From assembly GCA_002437285.1 (NCBI GenBank), contig DJOV01000132.1:1-17341 (forward strand): a stretch of DNA of 17,341 nucleotides, in the 5' to 3' direction. Origin of the DNA: Prevotella sp. UBA6429. GTDB lineage: Bacteria; Bacteroidota; Bacteroidia; Bacteroidales; Bacteroidaceae. The translations under genes were made by a program, and so were the position numbers. How positions within the stretch are numbered: the stretch's first letter is position 1; every line of letters starts with the position of its first letter. The notes below the pieces were generated by a model that was given only the letters and a program-made list of their open reading frames with translations, had not been told where the DNA came from and ran no database searches. Below, piece after piece: positions 7,939 to 15,045 of the stretch.

Positions 7939-8033
7939 CCGTGCGGAAGACGGTCGTCACTGAGCGATTTCCCGATGACGGCGCATGAGGCTGCACGCCA
8001 CACCATGTGCATTACCATACCAATAGACAAAAC

Positions 8034-11000
8034 ATGAAACACAGACGAATACTTGTTCTACTCCTCTCGTTACTGATGAGCCTGACCGTTTCTGCCCAAC
8101 GGTTTTTCAATTTGACGTCCGATGAGGTCAGTGTCGACTCCATGTTGCCGCAGTTCACTTACACTGTGCCACTGGAGGGCGCTTTCTCCGACTCCGTTTA
8201 CACGTCAACCATCCTTTATCCGGAGTTCATCGACATGACGCAGGAGGACATAGCCCGTTATCATTGCTTGTCGGACGACTCGCTGCCGGCGCTGCCGCGT
8301 GTGGAGCAACGCTTGGTGCTCAGCCGCAAGAAAGGCTCGCTTGAGGTGGACTTCTGTCCACTGGTCTATCGCGATGGGCGTTATCAGATACTCGTCAGTT
8401 TCATGCTTCGCATCGACGCAAAGCCTCTGTCACGATCCAGGCGCCAGGCCTTGGCGGCCCAGTCGACGGCAGCGGCAGCGCGCTATGCGGCCCATTCCGT
8501 GCTCGCCACGGGGTCTTGGGCCAAGATTCGCGTACCTTCCACAGGCATCTATCAGCTCACCGATGCCTTCATCCGGCAGGCAGGCTTCTCCGATTTGAGC
8601 AAGGTGAAGGTCTATGGCTATGGCGGAAACCTGCAGAACGAGCGTCTTGACGGCGACGAACTGCGTGAGACCGACGACCTGCAGGAGGTGCCCACCTATG
8701 CCGTGGGCAACCGGCGGCTTTTCCGTGCGCGTGGCCCGGTGAGCTGGGAGGGCAATACGGCCGCACGGCGCACGCGCAATCCTTATTCTGATTACGGATA
8801 TTATTTCCTCACGGAGAGCGCAGATGAGCCGCAGGTGGTCGACTCTGCAACCTTTGTCTCCTCGTTTTATCCCTCGACCGACGACTATCACACGCTCTAT
8901 GAGGTGGATGGTTACAGTTGGTACCAGGGAGGCCGCAACCTCTTCGATCCTGACCCCATCCATTTCGGGCAAGTCAAGAACGTGGTGCTCAAGAACACTA
9001 CCGGTGCCACGACAGGACGCCTGTCGGTGAGCGTCTCGGCGGGGATGTCCAGTCGCGCGAAGGTCTCCCTCAACGGAAAAGAGCTGGGCAACCTTTACGT
9101 CTCATTGGGAAGTTACGACAAGGGCAACTCGTCCACAGCCACCTATCAGGTCAATGGGCTCACGGCCACGGATACCGTGAGCATCAGTTGTGAGTTGGGC
9201 GACCCCATCCGCCTCGACTATGTGTCGATGGCTTGGGACCAACCCGCGCCCGCGCCAAGTCTGAAGGCCCAATACGCCACTCCCGAATACCTGTACCATA
9301 TCACCAACCAGGACCATCATGCTGATGCGGCCGCTGACATGGTCATCATCATACCCACCTCGCAGAAGCTCCTCAAACAGGCCCAACGGCTTGCCGCGTT
9401 CCATGAGCAGCACGACTCTCTCAGGGTGCGCATCGTACCGGCCGATGAGCTCTTCAATGAGTTCTCCAGTGGAACGCCCGACGCCAACGCTTACCGCCGG
9501 TACCTGAAAATGCTCTACGACCGTGCTGAGACGGACGCCGACATGCCGCGTTACCTGTTGCTCTTTGGCGATTGTGTGTGGGATAACCGCATGCGCACAT
9601 CCGAGTGTGCCAACCTCAACCCTGACGATTACTTGCTGTGCTTTGAAAGTGAAAACTCGTTCAATGAGATTCGTTGCTTCATCGATGATGGCTTCTTTTG
9701 CCTTTTGGATGACGGTGAGGGCGTCAACCAGCTCCGGTCTGACAAGCTCGATGTGGCCGTCGGACGTTTCCCCGTCACCACGGAGGAGGACGCCAAGGCC
9801 ATGGTGGACAAGACCATTGCCTATGTGGAGAACAAAAACGCAGGAGCTTGGCAGAACACGCTGGTCTTCATGGGTGACGACGGAAACGGAAACTTGCACA
9901 TGAACGATGTCAACGACGCGGCCAACGACATCGCGACGCGCCATCCGGGCTATCAAGTGAAGAAGGTGATGTGGGACGCTTACCAGGGCGTGCCCACATC
10001 GACGGGCAACACTTACCCTGCCGTGAGCACCCTCTTGAAACAGCAGCAGCAGGCCGGAGCGCTTGTCATGGACTACGGCGGGCATGGCCGTGCCGACCAG
10101 ATCTCGCACGAGCGAGTGCTCACCTTGTCCGACTTTGAGGCATTTACCAACACCAACCTTCCCCTTTGGATCACGGCCTCGTGCGATATTCTGCCCTTCG
10201 ACGGCACGACACCCACCATCGGCGAGACGGCTGTGACAAGCAGCAAGGGTGGCGCCGTGGCCTTCTTCGGCACCACGCGCACGGTCTACTCCAATTACAA
10301 CAAGTCCATCAACATGGCTTTCCTGCGCTATGTGCTTTCCTTGTCTGACGGCAAGCCGGTGACATTGGGCGAGGCGCAGCGCCTGGCCAAGAACCAGATG
10401 ATAACCTCACGGCAAGACACCACGGTCAACAAGCTGCAGTATTCGCTTCTGGGTGACCCGGCCATCTCGCTCCATCTGCCCACGCTGAGTGTTGTCATCG
10501 ACTCCATCAATGGTGCCAAGCCGTCGGCCAGCGCCCCCGTGACCCTCAAGGCCGGAAGCGTGGCGCGCGTGGCGGGCCATGTGGAGAGCCCGCAAGCCTT
10601 CAATGGTGTGATGACAGCTTTGGTGCGCGACTCGCGCGAGCTGGTGACCTGCCGGTTGAACAGCAGCGCTGAGGCCACTACGCCTTTCACTTATTATGAT
10701 CGCACCAACACGCTCTTCAATGGGGCAGACAGCGTGCGCAACGGGCGTTTCGCATTCTCGTTTGTGGTGCCCAAGGACATCAACTACTCGGATGGAAGGG
10801 GCCTGATCAACATCCATGCCGTGAGCAACGACCACTTGCTGGAGGCGCATGGCGCAGAGGACAACTTCCTTGTGGGAGGCACTGACGACAATGAGCTCGA
10901 CTCATTGGGACCGAAAATCTATTGCTATCTCAACACGCCACAGTTTGAGAATGGCGGAAATGTCAACACAACGCCTTATTTTGTCGCTCGCCTGAGTGAT

Positions 11001-11564
11001 GACGACGGTATCAACGCGGCCGGCAATGGCATCGGCCATGACCTGCAGCTCATCGTCGACGGCAGTCCGGCCATGACCTATAACCTCAACGATTACTTCG
11101 CTTACGACTTCGGAACCTACCAGAGCGGATCCGTCAGCTACAGCTTGCCTGAGCTTGAGCCTGGGAGCCACTCATTGCTCTTCCGTGCCTGGGACGTGCT
11201 CAACAACCCTTCGGCGGTCACGCTTGACTTCAATGTGGTCAAGGGATTGCGCCCCACACTCTATAGTGTCGACGTGTCGCAAAACCCGGCAACGACCTCC
11301 ACCACGTTCATCATCAGCCACGATTTCAATGGTTCCAACATGGATGTGAAGATTGATGTCTTCGACACCAGTGGCCGGTTGCTGTGGACCCACGCGGAGA
11401 GCGGCGTGTCGACGAGTGGCGCTTACACCGTCGACTGGGATCTCTGCCAGGATGGCGGCGGACGGTTGCAGACAGGCGTCTACCTCTATCGCGTCCGTGT
11501 GTCGAGCGACGGCAGTTCAGAGGCGTCGAAAGCTAAGAAACTCGTTGTCATCAACAATAAATGA
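8034..11564 (+). CDS. porU: Type IX secretion system sortase PorU (C25 gingipain-like peptidase)
   Basis: I place the start at 8034, not the in-frame ATG at 8007, because MKHRRILVLLLSLLMSLTVS begins a clean signal peptide (cut near A21/Q22). The product has 1176 residues. A beta-rich N-terminal region is followed by a peptidase C25 domain: MVIIIPTSQKLLKQAQRLAAF, YLLLFGDCVWDN, the catalytic His684 in DYGGHGRADQ, the catalytic Cys717 in ITASCDILPFDG, then KGGAVAFFGTTRTVY and YSLLGDPAISLHLP. The C-terminal ~90 residues form a type-A sorting domain (QNPATTSTTFIIS, DTSGRLLW, LQTGVYLYRVRV). In P. gingivalis PorU removes cargo C-terminal domains and attaches anionic lipopolysaccharide at the cell surface. 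porV follows 95 bases downstream, as in P. gingivalis. High confidence. Confidence 0.96.
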   Translation: MKHRRILVLLLSLLMSLTVSAQRFFNLTSDEVSVDSMLPQFTYTVPLEGAFSDSVYTSTILYPEFIDMTQEDIARYHCLSDDSLPALPRVEQRLVLSRKKGSLEVDFCPLVYRDGRYQILVSFMLRIDAKPLSRSRRQALAAQSTAAAARYAAHSVLATGSWAKIRVPSTGIYQLTDAFIRQAGFSDLSKVKVYGYGGNLQNERLDGDELRETDDLQEVPTYAVGNRRLFRARGPVSWEGNTAARRTRNPYSDYGYYFLTESADEPQVVDSATFVSSFYPSTDDYHTLYEVDGYSWYQGGRNLFDPDPIHFGQVKNVVLKNTTGATTGRLSVSVSAGMSSRAKVSLNGKELGNLYVSLGSYDKGNSSTATYQVNGLTATDTVSISCELGDPIRLDYVSMAWDQPAPAPSLKAQYATPEYLYHITNQDHHADAAADMVIIIPTSQKLLKQAQRLAAFHEQHDSLRVRIVPADELFNEFSSGTPDANAYRRYLKMLYDRAETDADMPRYLLLFGDCVWDNRMRTSECANLNPDDYLLCFESENSFNEIRCFIDDGFFCLLDDGEGVNQLRSDKLDVAVGRFPVTTEEDAKAMVDKTIAYVENKNAGAWQNTLVFMGDDGNGNLHMNDVNDAANDIATRHPGYQVKKVMWDAYQGVPTSTGNTYPAVSTLLKQQQQAGALVMDYGGHGRADQISHERVLTLSDFEAFTNTNLPLWITASCDILPFDGTTPTIGETAVTSSKGGAVAFFGTTRTVYSNYNKSINMAFLRYVLSLSDGKPVTLGEAQRLAKNQMITSRQDTTVNKLQYSLLGDPAISLHLPTLSVVIDSINGAKPSASAPVTLKAGSVARVAGHVESPQAFNGVMTALVRDSRELVTCRLNSSAEATTPFTYYDRTNTLFNGADSVRNGRFAFSFVVPKDINYSDGRGLINIHAVSNDHLLEAHGAEDNFLVGGTDDNELDSLGPKIYCYLNTPQFENGGNVNTTPYFVARLSDDDGINAAGNGIGHDLQLIVDGSPAMTYNLNDYFAYDFGTYQSGSVSYSLPELEPGSHSLLFRAWDVLNNPSAVTLDFNVVKGLRPTLYSVDVSQNPATTSTTFIISHDFNGSNMDVKIDVFDTSGRLLWTHAESGVSTSGAYTVDWDLCQDGGGRLQTGVYLYRVRVSSDGSSEASKAKKLVVINNK

Positions 11565-11586
11565 GCCCTTGCATACGTTCTTATAC

Positions 11587-11630
11587 CAGTCAATGTGGCT
11601 TGGTCGCACCCCACGGCTTTCGCGGGACTG
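11587..11630 (+). other. Hairpin in the porU-porV spacer
   Basis: Within the 95-base porU-porV gap, CAGTC (11587-11591) pairs with GACTG (11626-11630) around a possible inner GTGG (11595-11598) with CCAC (11611-11614). There is no T-run and no TAnnTTTG motif. It could be an RNA processing or stability element, or chance. Confidence 0.25.
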
Positions 11631-11659
11631 ACGGCTGCCATCCAACAAACCCATCAAGC

Positions 11660-12853
11660 ATGAACAAGACATTGAGAATATTCGCGGCATGCCTTCTTGC
11701 CTTTGCCACCCTGCAAGTCAGCGCGCAGGACAAGAAAGACATGTTCAACCCAGTCAACACGTCTGTCACCTCGCAGACCATCGCGCCCGACGCCCGCGCC
11801 GGAGGCATGGGCGATGTGGGTGCCGCCACCGACCCTGACGTCGTATCACAATTCTGGAACCCGGCCAAGTACCCCTTTACCATTAGCCGGGCCGGAGTGG
11901 CGCTCAACTACACCCCATGGCTGCGCCAGTTGGTGAGCGACATGGACCTGGCTTACCTTGCCGGCTACTATCGCATCGGTGACTACAGTGCCGTCTCAGG
12001 CTCGTTCCGTTATTTCTCCCTGGGTGAGGTGATGATGGGCGACCAGACGGGGGGCAGCAATGCAACGGCCAACGCCGGCAACACCATCAATCCCTATGAG
12101 ATGTCGTTTGATGTGGCCTACTCGCTCATGCTCAGTGAGAAGTTCTCAATCGCCGCCGCCGTGCGATGGATCTACTCGGACCTCACCTATGACTACACGC
12201 AAGACACCTCTCCTGGCTCCGCGTTCGCAGCCGACTTGTCGGCCTACTACCAAAACTATGTCAACCTGGGTGCGCGCGAGTGCCAGCTCGGATTGGGACT
12301 CAACATCTCCAACATCGGTAGTAAGATCAAGTTTGGCGGTTATGACAACAGTGAGTTCATTCCCACCAACCTGCGCTTGGGCGCTTCGTTGATGGTGCCG
12401 ATTGACGAATACAACCGCTTCACCATCGCCGCCGACGCCAACAAGCTCCTTGTCCCCACCTATCCCAAGCAGAATGATGGCGAGAGCACGGAGGACTATC
12501 AGCAGCGTGTGCAGAAGGACTATTACGATGTGTCGAGCATCAGTGGCATCTTCAAGAGCTTCGGTGATGCGCCTGGTGGCTTCAAGGAGGAGTTGCAGGA
12601 GATCCAGTGGAGCATTGGTGCCGAATACACCTATCACGACCAGTTCACCCTTCGAGCCGGCTATCACCATGAGAGCGAGAACAAGGGCAACCGCAAGTAC
12701 TTCACGGTGGGTGGCGGATTCAAGATGAGCGTGTTCTCACTTGATGCAGGTTACGTCATCGCCACGGCCAAGAGCAATCCGCTCGACCAGACGCTCCGCT
12801 TCACGCTGAGCTTCGACATGGATGGCATCAAGGACTTGTTCAAACGCAGATAA
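11660..12853 (+). CDS. porV: Type IX secretion system outer-membrane protein PorV (LptO)
   Basis: The start is set at 11660 because MNKTLRIFAACLLAFATLQV begins a signal peptide (cut near A22 in VSA|QDKK). An in-frame ATG at 11561 only adds a non-signal leader overlapping the porU stop. The product has 397 residues. The mature N-terminus has the PorV hallmark DARAGGMGDVGAATDPDV followed by QFWNPAKYPF, and the rest alternates amphipathic strands ending FTLSFDMDGIKDLFKRR, as in a FadL-like beta-barrel. In P. gingivalis PorV carries T9SS cargo from the translocon to the attachment complex containing PorU. The ispF start lies 4 bases after its stop, so the two are translated from one message. Confidence 0.96.
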   Translation: MNKTLRIFAACLLAFATLQVSAQDKKDMFNPVNTSVTSQTIAPDARAGGMGDVGAATDPDVVSQFWNPAKYPFTISRAGVALNYTPWLRQLVSDMDLAYLAGYYRIGDYSAVSGSFRYFSLGEVMMGDQTGGSNATANAGNTINPYEMSFDVAYSLMLSEKFSIAAAVRWIYSDLTYDYTQDTSPGSAFAADLSAYYQNYVNLGARECQLGLGLNISNIGSKIKFGGYDNSEFIPTNLRLGASLMVPIDEYNRFTIAADANKLLVPTYPKQNDGESTEDYQQRVQKDYYDVSSISGIFKSFGDAPGGFKEELQEIQWSIGAEYTYHDQFTLRAGYHHESENKGNRKYFTVGGGFKMSVFSLDAGYVIATAKSNPLDQTLRFTLSFDMDGIKDLFKRR

Positions 12854-12857
12854 TAAG

Positions 12858-13343
12858 ATGACAAACATCAGAGTAGGAATGGGCTACGATGTCCACCAAC
12901 TGGTGGAGGGACGTGACCTTTTTTTGGGAGGTGTCAAGATTAGCCACACGATGGGGTTGCTGGGCCACAGCGATGCCGATGTGCTCATCCATGCGATATG
13001 CGACGCTCTGCTTGGTGCCGCCAATATGCGCGACATCGGTTATCACTTTCCCGATACGTCGGCCGACACGCTCGACATGGACAGCAAGGTTATTCTTGAG
13101 CAAGTGGTGGCGCTCATTGCTACCAAGGGTTACCACTTGGTCAACGTTGATGCCACCGTTTGCGCCGAGCGCCCCAAGCTCAATCCGCACATCCCCGCCA
13201 TGAAGGCTTGCCTGGCCCGGGTCATGGGGTGTGATGAGGACCAGGTGAGCATCAAGGCCACCACCACCGAGAAACTTGGATTCACGGGCCGCGAGGAGGG
13301 CATTTCGGCCTATGCCGTCTGCTTGGTGGAGAAAGAGGGCTGA
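12858..13343 (+). CDS. ispF: 2-C-methyl-D-erythritol 2,4-cyclodiphosphate synthase (IspF)
   Basis: A 161-residue protein starting at the ATG 4 bases after porV; an earlier in-frame start at 12822 would lie inside porV. IspF converts CDP-methylerythritol 2-phosphate to methylerythritol cyclodiphosphate and CMP in the MEP isoprenoid pathway. The zinc ligands are visible as Asp11 and His13 (GYDVHQL) and His45 (DVLIHAICDALLGAA). His37-Ser38 in GHSDAD match the E. coli active-site loop. The C-terminal KATTTEKLGFTGREEG is the family signature. Cytoplasmic and trimeric in known members. It ends the transcript: a strong terminator follows at 13403. Its link to T9SS genes is positional, and I recall the same porU-porV-ispF order in P. 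gingivalis. Confidence 0.97.
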   Translation: MTNIRVGMGYDVHQLVEGRDLFLGGVKISHTMGLLGHSDADVLIHAICDALLGAANMRDIGYHFPDTSADTLDMDSKVILEQVVALIATKGYHLVNVDATVCAERPKLNPHIPAMKACLARVMGCDEDQVSIKATTTEKLGFTGREEGISAYAVCLVEKEG

Positions 13344-13402
13344 CGCCATGGCGCCTCGCCTGCGTCCATCCAGACGAAAAACATACAGACATATGCAACG
13401 AG

Positions 13403-13435
13403 AGGCTTGGATCTTCGGGTTCAAGCCTTTTTTTT
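13403..13435 (+). terminator. Intrinsic terminator after ispF
   Basis: AGGCTTGGA (13403-13411) pairs with TTCAAGCCT (13420-13428) in a 9-bp stem with one G-U pair and an 8-nt loop, followed directly by T8 (13428-13435). It lies 60 bases after the ispF stop and closes the porU-porV-ispF transcript. Confidence 0.85.
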
Positions 13436-13540
13436 CAGGCCACGTGCGGATGAAACCCTTGCTGCTGGATGCCATGTTCTGAGTAGGCACAAAAAAAATA
13501 CGCTGAAACTCATCAACGAGCTCCAACGTACCACCTATGT

Positions 13541-13588
13541 TTAACTAAAAATCCTTTTCAAACGAAATGAAAACCTCACGGTCTCCAT
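13541..13588 (-). CDS. Possible 15-residue peptide (METVRFSFRLKRIFS)
   Basis: A complete ATG-to-TAA mini-ORF of 15 codons read leftward, with GGAG six bases before its ATG. It starts about 95 nt after the predicted leftward transcription start and is the first ATG after the C-free leader. The peptide is basic and aromatic. No known family is recognised, and so short an ORF can arise by chance. Its placement after a promoter and leader is the only support. Confidence 0.2.
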   Translation of the reverse strand: METVRFSFRLKRIFS

Positions 13589-13597
13589 TGTTCTCCG

Positions 13598-13682
13598 TTA
13601 AACAATCTATCAATCTACCTTAAACCTAATAACTAAAAACCTAAATCTATTACTACTAACCTAAACAATCTATTAACCTTTT
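13598..13682. other. 85-base tract with no G on the + strand (C-free on the minus strand)
   Basis: From 13598 to 13682 the + strand contains only A, C and T; the flanking bases 13597 and 13683 are G. It includes two similar segments (AAACAATCTAT at 13600-13610 and 13663-13673, differing at no position) and many CCTAA/CTAA steps. It begins at the predicted start of leftward transcription, so it would be a C-free, unstructured RNA leader. Confidence 0.75.
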
Positions 13683-13689
13683 GACGCTG

Positions 13690-13720
13690 CAAAGTTACTA
13701 TGAAAATGCAATTTCTGCAA
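13690..13720 (-). promoter_or_regulatory. Leftward Bacteroidetes-type promoter
   Basis: Read on the minus strand: TTG (13720-13718), exactly 20 bases, then TAACTTTG (13697-13690), matching the -33/-7 consensus TTG and TAnnTTTG. The predicted start is about 13682-13685. This is the best promoter match in the window, and it points away from the ZIP gene toward ispF, where no recognised gene is in its orientation. Confidence 0.6.
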
Positions 13721-13758
13721 GATTTTTGCTTGGCTTTCTTTTTAAAAATAGATATTAA

Positions 13759-13772
13759 TTGATGTAAATCAA
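13759..13772. promoter_or_regulatory. FNR/CRP-type palindromic operator candidate
   Basis: TTGATGTAAATCAA is an exact match to the classical FNR/Anr site TTGAT-N4-ATCAA. Its centre lies about 80 bases upstream of the predicted leftward start and about 290 bases upstream of the rightward one. CRP/FNR-family regulators exist in Bacteroidetes, but a chance palindrome in AT-rich DNA is possible. Confidence 0.4.
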
Positions 13773-13883
13773 CGATTGTGCTCGCACACATATACCATTT
13801 GTTCATATTTTGGGGCATACGCCTTTTTATTTCGTTCGATTTTATTATCTTTAGATAAGATATTCACGTTCGTAGTGCTTTCG

Positions 13884-13923
13884 TCCCATTGATAGTTTTG
13901 AGATCCCATTGATAGTTTCGAGA
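13884..13923. repeat. Tandem 20-bp direct repeat (two copies)
   Basis: TCCCATTGATAGTTTTGAGA (13884-13903) is followed directly by a second copy (13904-13923) that differs only at one base (T13899 versus C13919). It lies about 100-140 bases upstream of the predicted ZIP promoter. Two adjacent copies could form an operator for a dimeric regulator, or be a slippage product. Confidence 0.85.
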
Positions 13924-14019
13924 TGTAATGGCAAAAGGTGTCTAACGGACAGTGATCTTTCGCCTTGGAACAGATTACAACTGTCATTTCCCCATTTATA
14001 GGTAATTTATAGAATATCC

Positions 14020-14050
14020 TTGTCCGTCTGCAATATTATCCGTAACTTCG
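14020..14050 (+). promoter_or_regulatory. Predicted promoter of the ZIP transporter gene
   Basis: TTG (14020-14022), 20 bases, then TAACTTCG (14043-14050), one mismatch from TAnnTTTG. The implied start is near 14057, giving a short leader of about 25 nt. Confidence 0.5.
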
Positions 14051-14076
14051 CCTTGCTAAAACAATTACAGGCAAGG
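14051..14076 (+). promoter_or_regulatory. Inverted repeat at the ZIP transcription start/leader
   Basis: CCTTGC (14051-14056) and GCAAGG (14071-14076) are perfect reverse complements 14 bases apart. They sit between the -7 element and the ATG at 14082. This could be a repressor site over the start point, or a small hairpin just before the start codon. Confidence 0.4.
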
Positions 14077-14081
14077 ATTTT

Positions 14082-14828
14082 ATGACAAACGTATGGATAA
14101 GTGCCGCAGGACTTTGCGGAGCAACAATGATAGGCAGCATTCTCGGATTCGGGATCAAGGAGCTGCCACACAAGTGGAACGACACAGTGCTTGGCTATTG
14201 TGCCGGAGTGATGCTCGCCGCCTCAACACTGGGACTGATCGTCCCTGCTTTTGAGTCGGTGGCTACGCCTTGGTGGCTTGTCGCCTTGGGAGTAATGGTT
14301 GGCGCGTTGTTCCTCAATGTGCTCGACCTCGTGACGCCCCATCTCCATCACGTCACTGGCCTTGACGCCGAGGAGCACCGCAACAACTCCACTCTCAACC
14401 ACATCCTGCTCTTTGTCATGGCCATTGCCATCCACAAGTTTCCTGAAGGCATTGCCGCAGGAGTGAGCATGAGCGAGGGCGAGGCATCGTCTTGGACTGT
14501 GAGTTTCGGCATCGCGCTGCAGAACATTCCCGAAGGCATGGTGATCATAGCGCCGCTGTTGCTTGCCGGAGTGAAGCGCATGCGCACATTCGTTATCTCC
14601 ATGGCCATCGGTCTGTTGGAAGTCGTCGGCGTGTGGACTGGATTTGCCATGGGCAATGTGTCGGCTTCCATGCTCCCCATCATGCTCGGCTTCGCCGGTG
14701 GTGCGATGCTCTATGTCACGAGTGATGAGATGATACCCGAGACCCATGCCCATGGCTACCAGAAGCAGGCCACCTACGCATTGCTGCTCGGATTCATGAC
14801 ATTTATACTGCTTGAGAAGCTACTTTGA
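14082..14828 (+). CDS. ZIP family divalent metal transporter (GufA/ZupT-like)
   Basis: A 248-residue inner-membrane protein with about eight hydrophobic segments. The two metal-site helices are clear: HKFPEGIAAGVS at 118-129 (variant of the HNxPEG motif) and QNIPEGMVIIAP at 147-158. A polar loop before them (TPHLHHVTGLDAEEH) carries several His and acidic residues, as in ZIP cytoplasmic loops. ZIP proteins move Zn2+, Fe2+ or related ions toward the cytoplasm; the exact metal cannot be told. The start at 14082 puts a hydrophobic helix right at the N-terminus. It is probably monocistronic: its own promoter lies upstream, and a 377-base spacer separates it from the glycosyltransferases. Confidence 0.92.
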   Translation: MTNVWISAAGLCGATMIGSILGFGIKELPHKWNDTVLGYCAGVMLAASTLGLIVPAFESVATPWWLVALGVMVGALFLNVLDLVTPHLHHVTGLDAEEHRNNSTLNHILLFVMAIAIHKFPEGIAAGVSMSEGEASSWTVSFGIALQNIPEGMVIIAPLLLAGVKRMRTFVISMAIGLLEVVGVWTGFAMGNVSASMLPIMLGFAGGAMLYVTSDEMIPETHAHGYQKQATYALLLGFMTFILLEKLL

Positions 14829-15045
14829 GGTGGATTCTATAAATTGCCACCGCAAAAACATTTATTGTGAAAGGTTGCGGCTTGCCATCTTTTGGTCTCT
14901 TTTCGGCTCAGGGCGCCAGCTTGTTCGGGGGCGTATAGCCCCACTATACTTCTTCACTCGCTGACGCTCAGGCTCAAAGACAGGACAAATGCGGTCACTC
15001 TCAACGTTTTTGTTCAAATCTTACCGACTTCCAACTTTTTTGTTG

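Larger units (their letters stand above)
13491..13684 (-). ncRNA. Candidate leftward small transcript (about 190 nt)
   Basis: Predicted from signals only. A near-consensus leftward promoter would start transcription near 13684. On the minus strand the RNA runs through an 85-nt C-free leader and a 15-codon ORF, then reaches a 7-bp stem with two G-U pairs (13505-13524, loop GTTGAT) and T8 (minus strand 13498-13491). The stem is weak and five bases separate it from the T-run, so termination may be partial. Nothing here matches an RNA family I know. It could be a small RNA, a leader for a short peptide, or antisense RNA reaching ispF if it reads through. Confidence 0.3.
13436..14081. other. AT-rich intergenic region with multiple regulatory signals
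   Basis: About 650 bases between the ispF terminator and the ZIP gene, much richer in A+T than the flanking genes. I see no convincing protein gene longer than the 15-codon leftward ORF. Its signals are listed separately: a leftward promoter and possible small transcript, a G-free tract, an FNR-like palindrome, a 20-bp tandem repeat, and a rightward promoter. ACGGACA (13945-13951) also has its reverse complement at 14021-14027. Confidence 0.7.

Noticed and set aside
7937..7955. Hairpin over the FAH stop codon as a terminator
   Set aside because: GACCGT/ACGGTC is only 6 bp with no T-run, and porU follows closely in the same orientation; more likely read through.
8007..8033. Upstream in-frame start for porU
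   Set aside because: Adds residues before a complete signal peptide that begins at 8034.
9102..10109. 335-codon antisense frame within porU
   Set aside because: Same reasoning: it mirrors the C25 domain coding sequence and has no motif of its own.
11561..11659. Upstream in-frame start for porV
   Set aside because: Would overlap the porU stop and place 33 non-signal residues ahead of an obvious signal peptide starting at 11660.
13276..13482. 68-codon + strand frame over the end of ispF and its terminator
   Set aside because: Overlaps ispF out of frame and runs through the terminator; no recognisable product.
12840..13526. 228-codon leftward frame across ispF and its terminator
   Set aside because: Starts at TTG, mostly antisense to ispF and reads through the ispF terminator hairpin. 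I kept only the promoter and mini-ORF upstream of it as a weak candidate.
13884..13923. CRISPR array
   Set aside because: Only two 20-bp copies, directly adjacent with no spacer, and no cas genes nearby.
13769..13987. 72-codon leftward frame through the tandem repeat
   Set aside because: Lies in AT-rich regulatory DNA, upstream of the leftward promoter, translates the tandem repeat and matches nothing I know.
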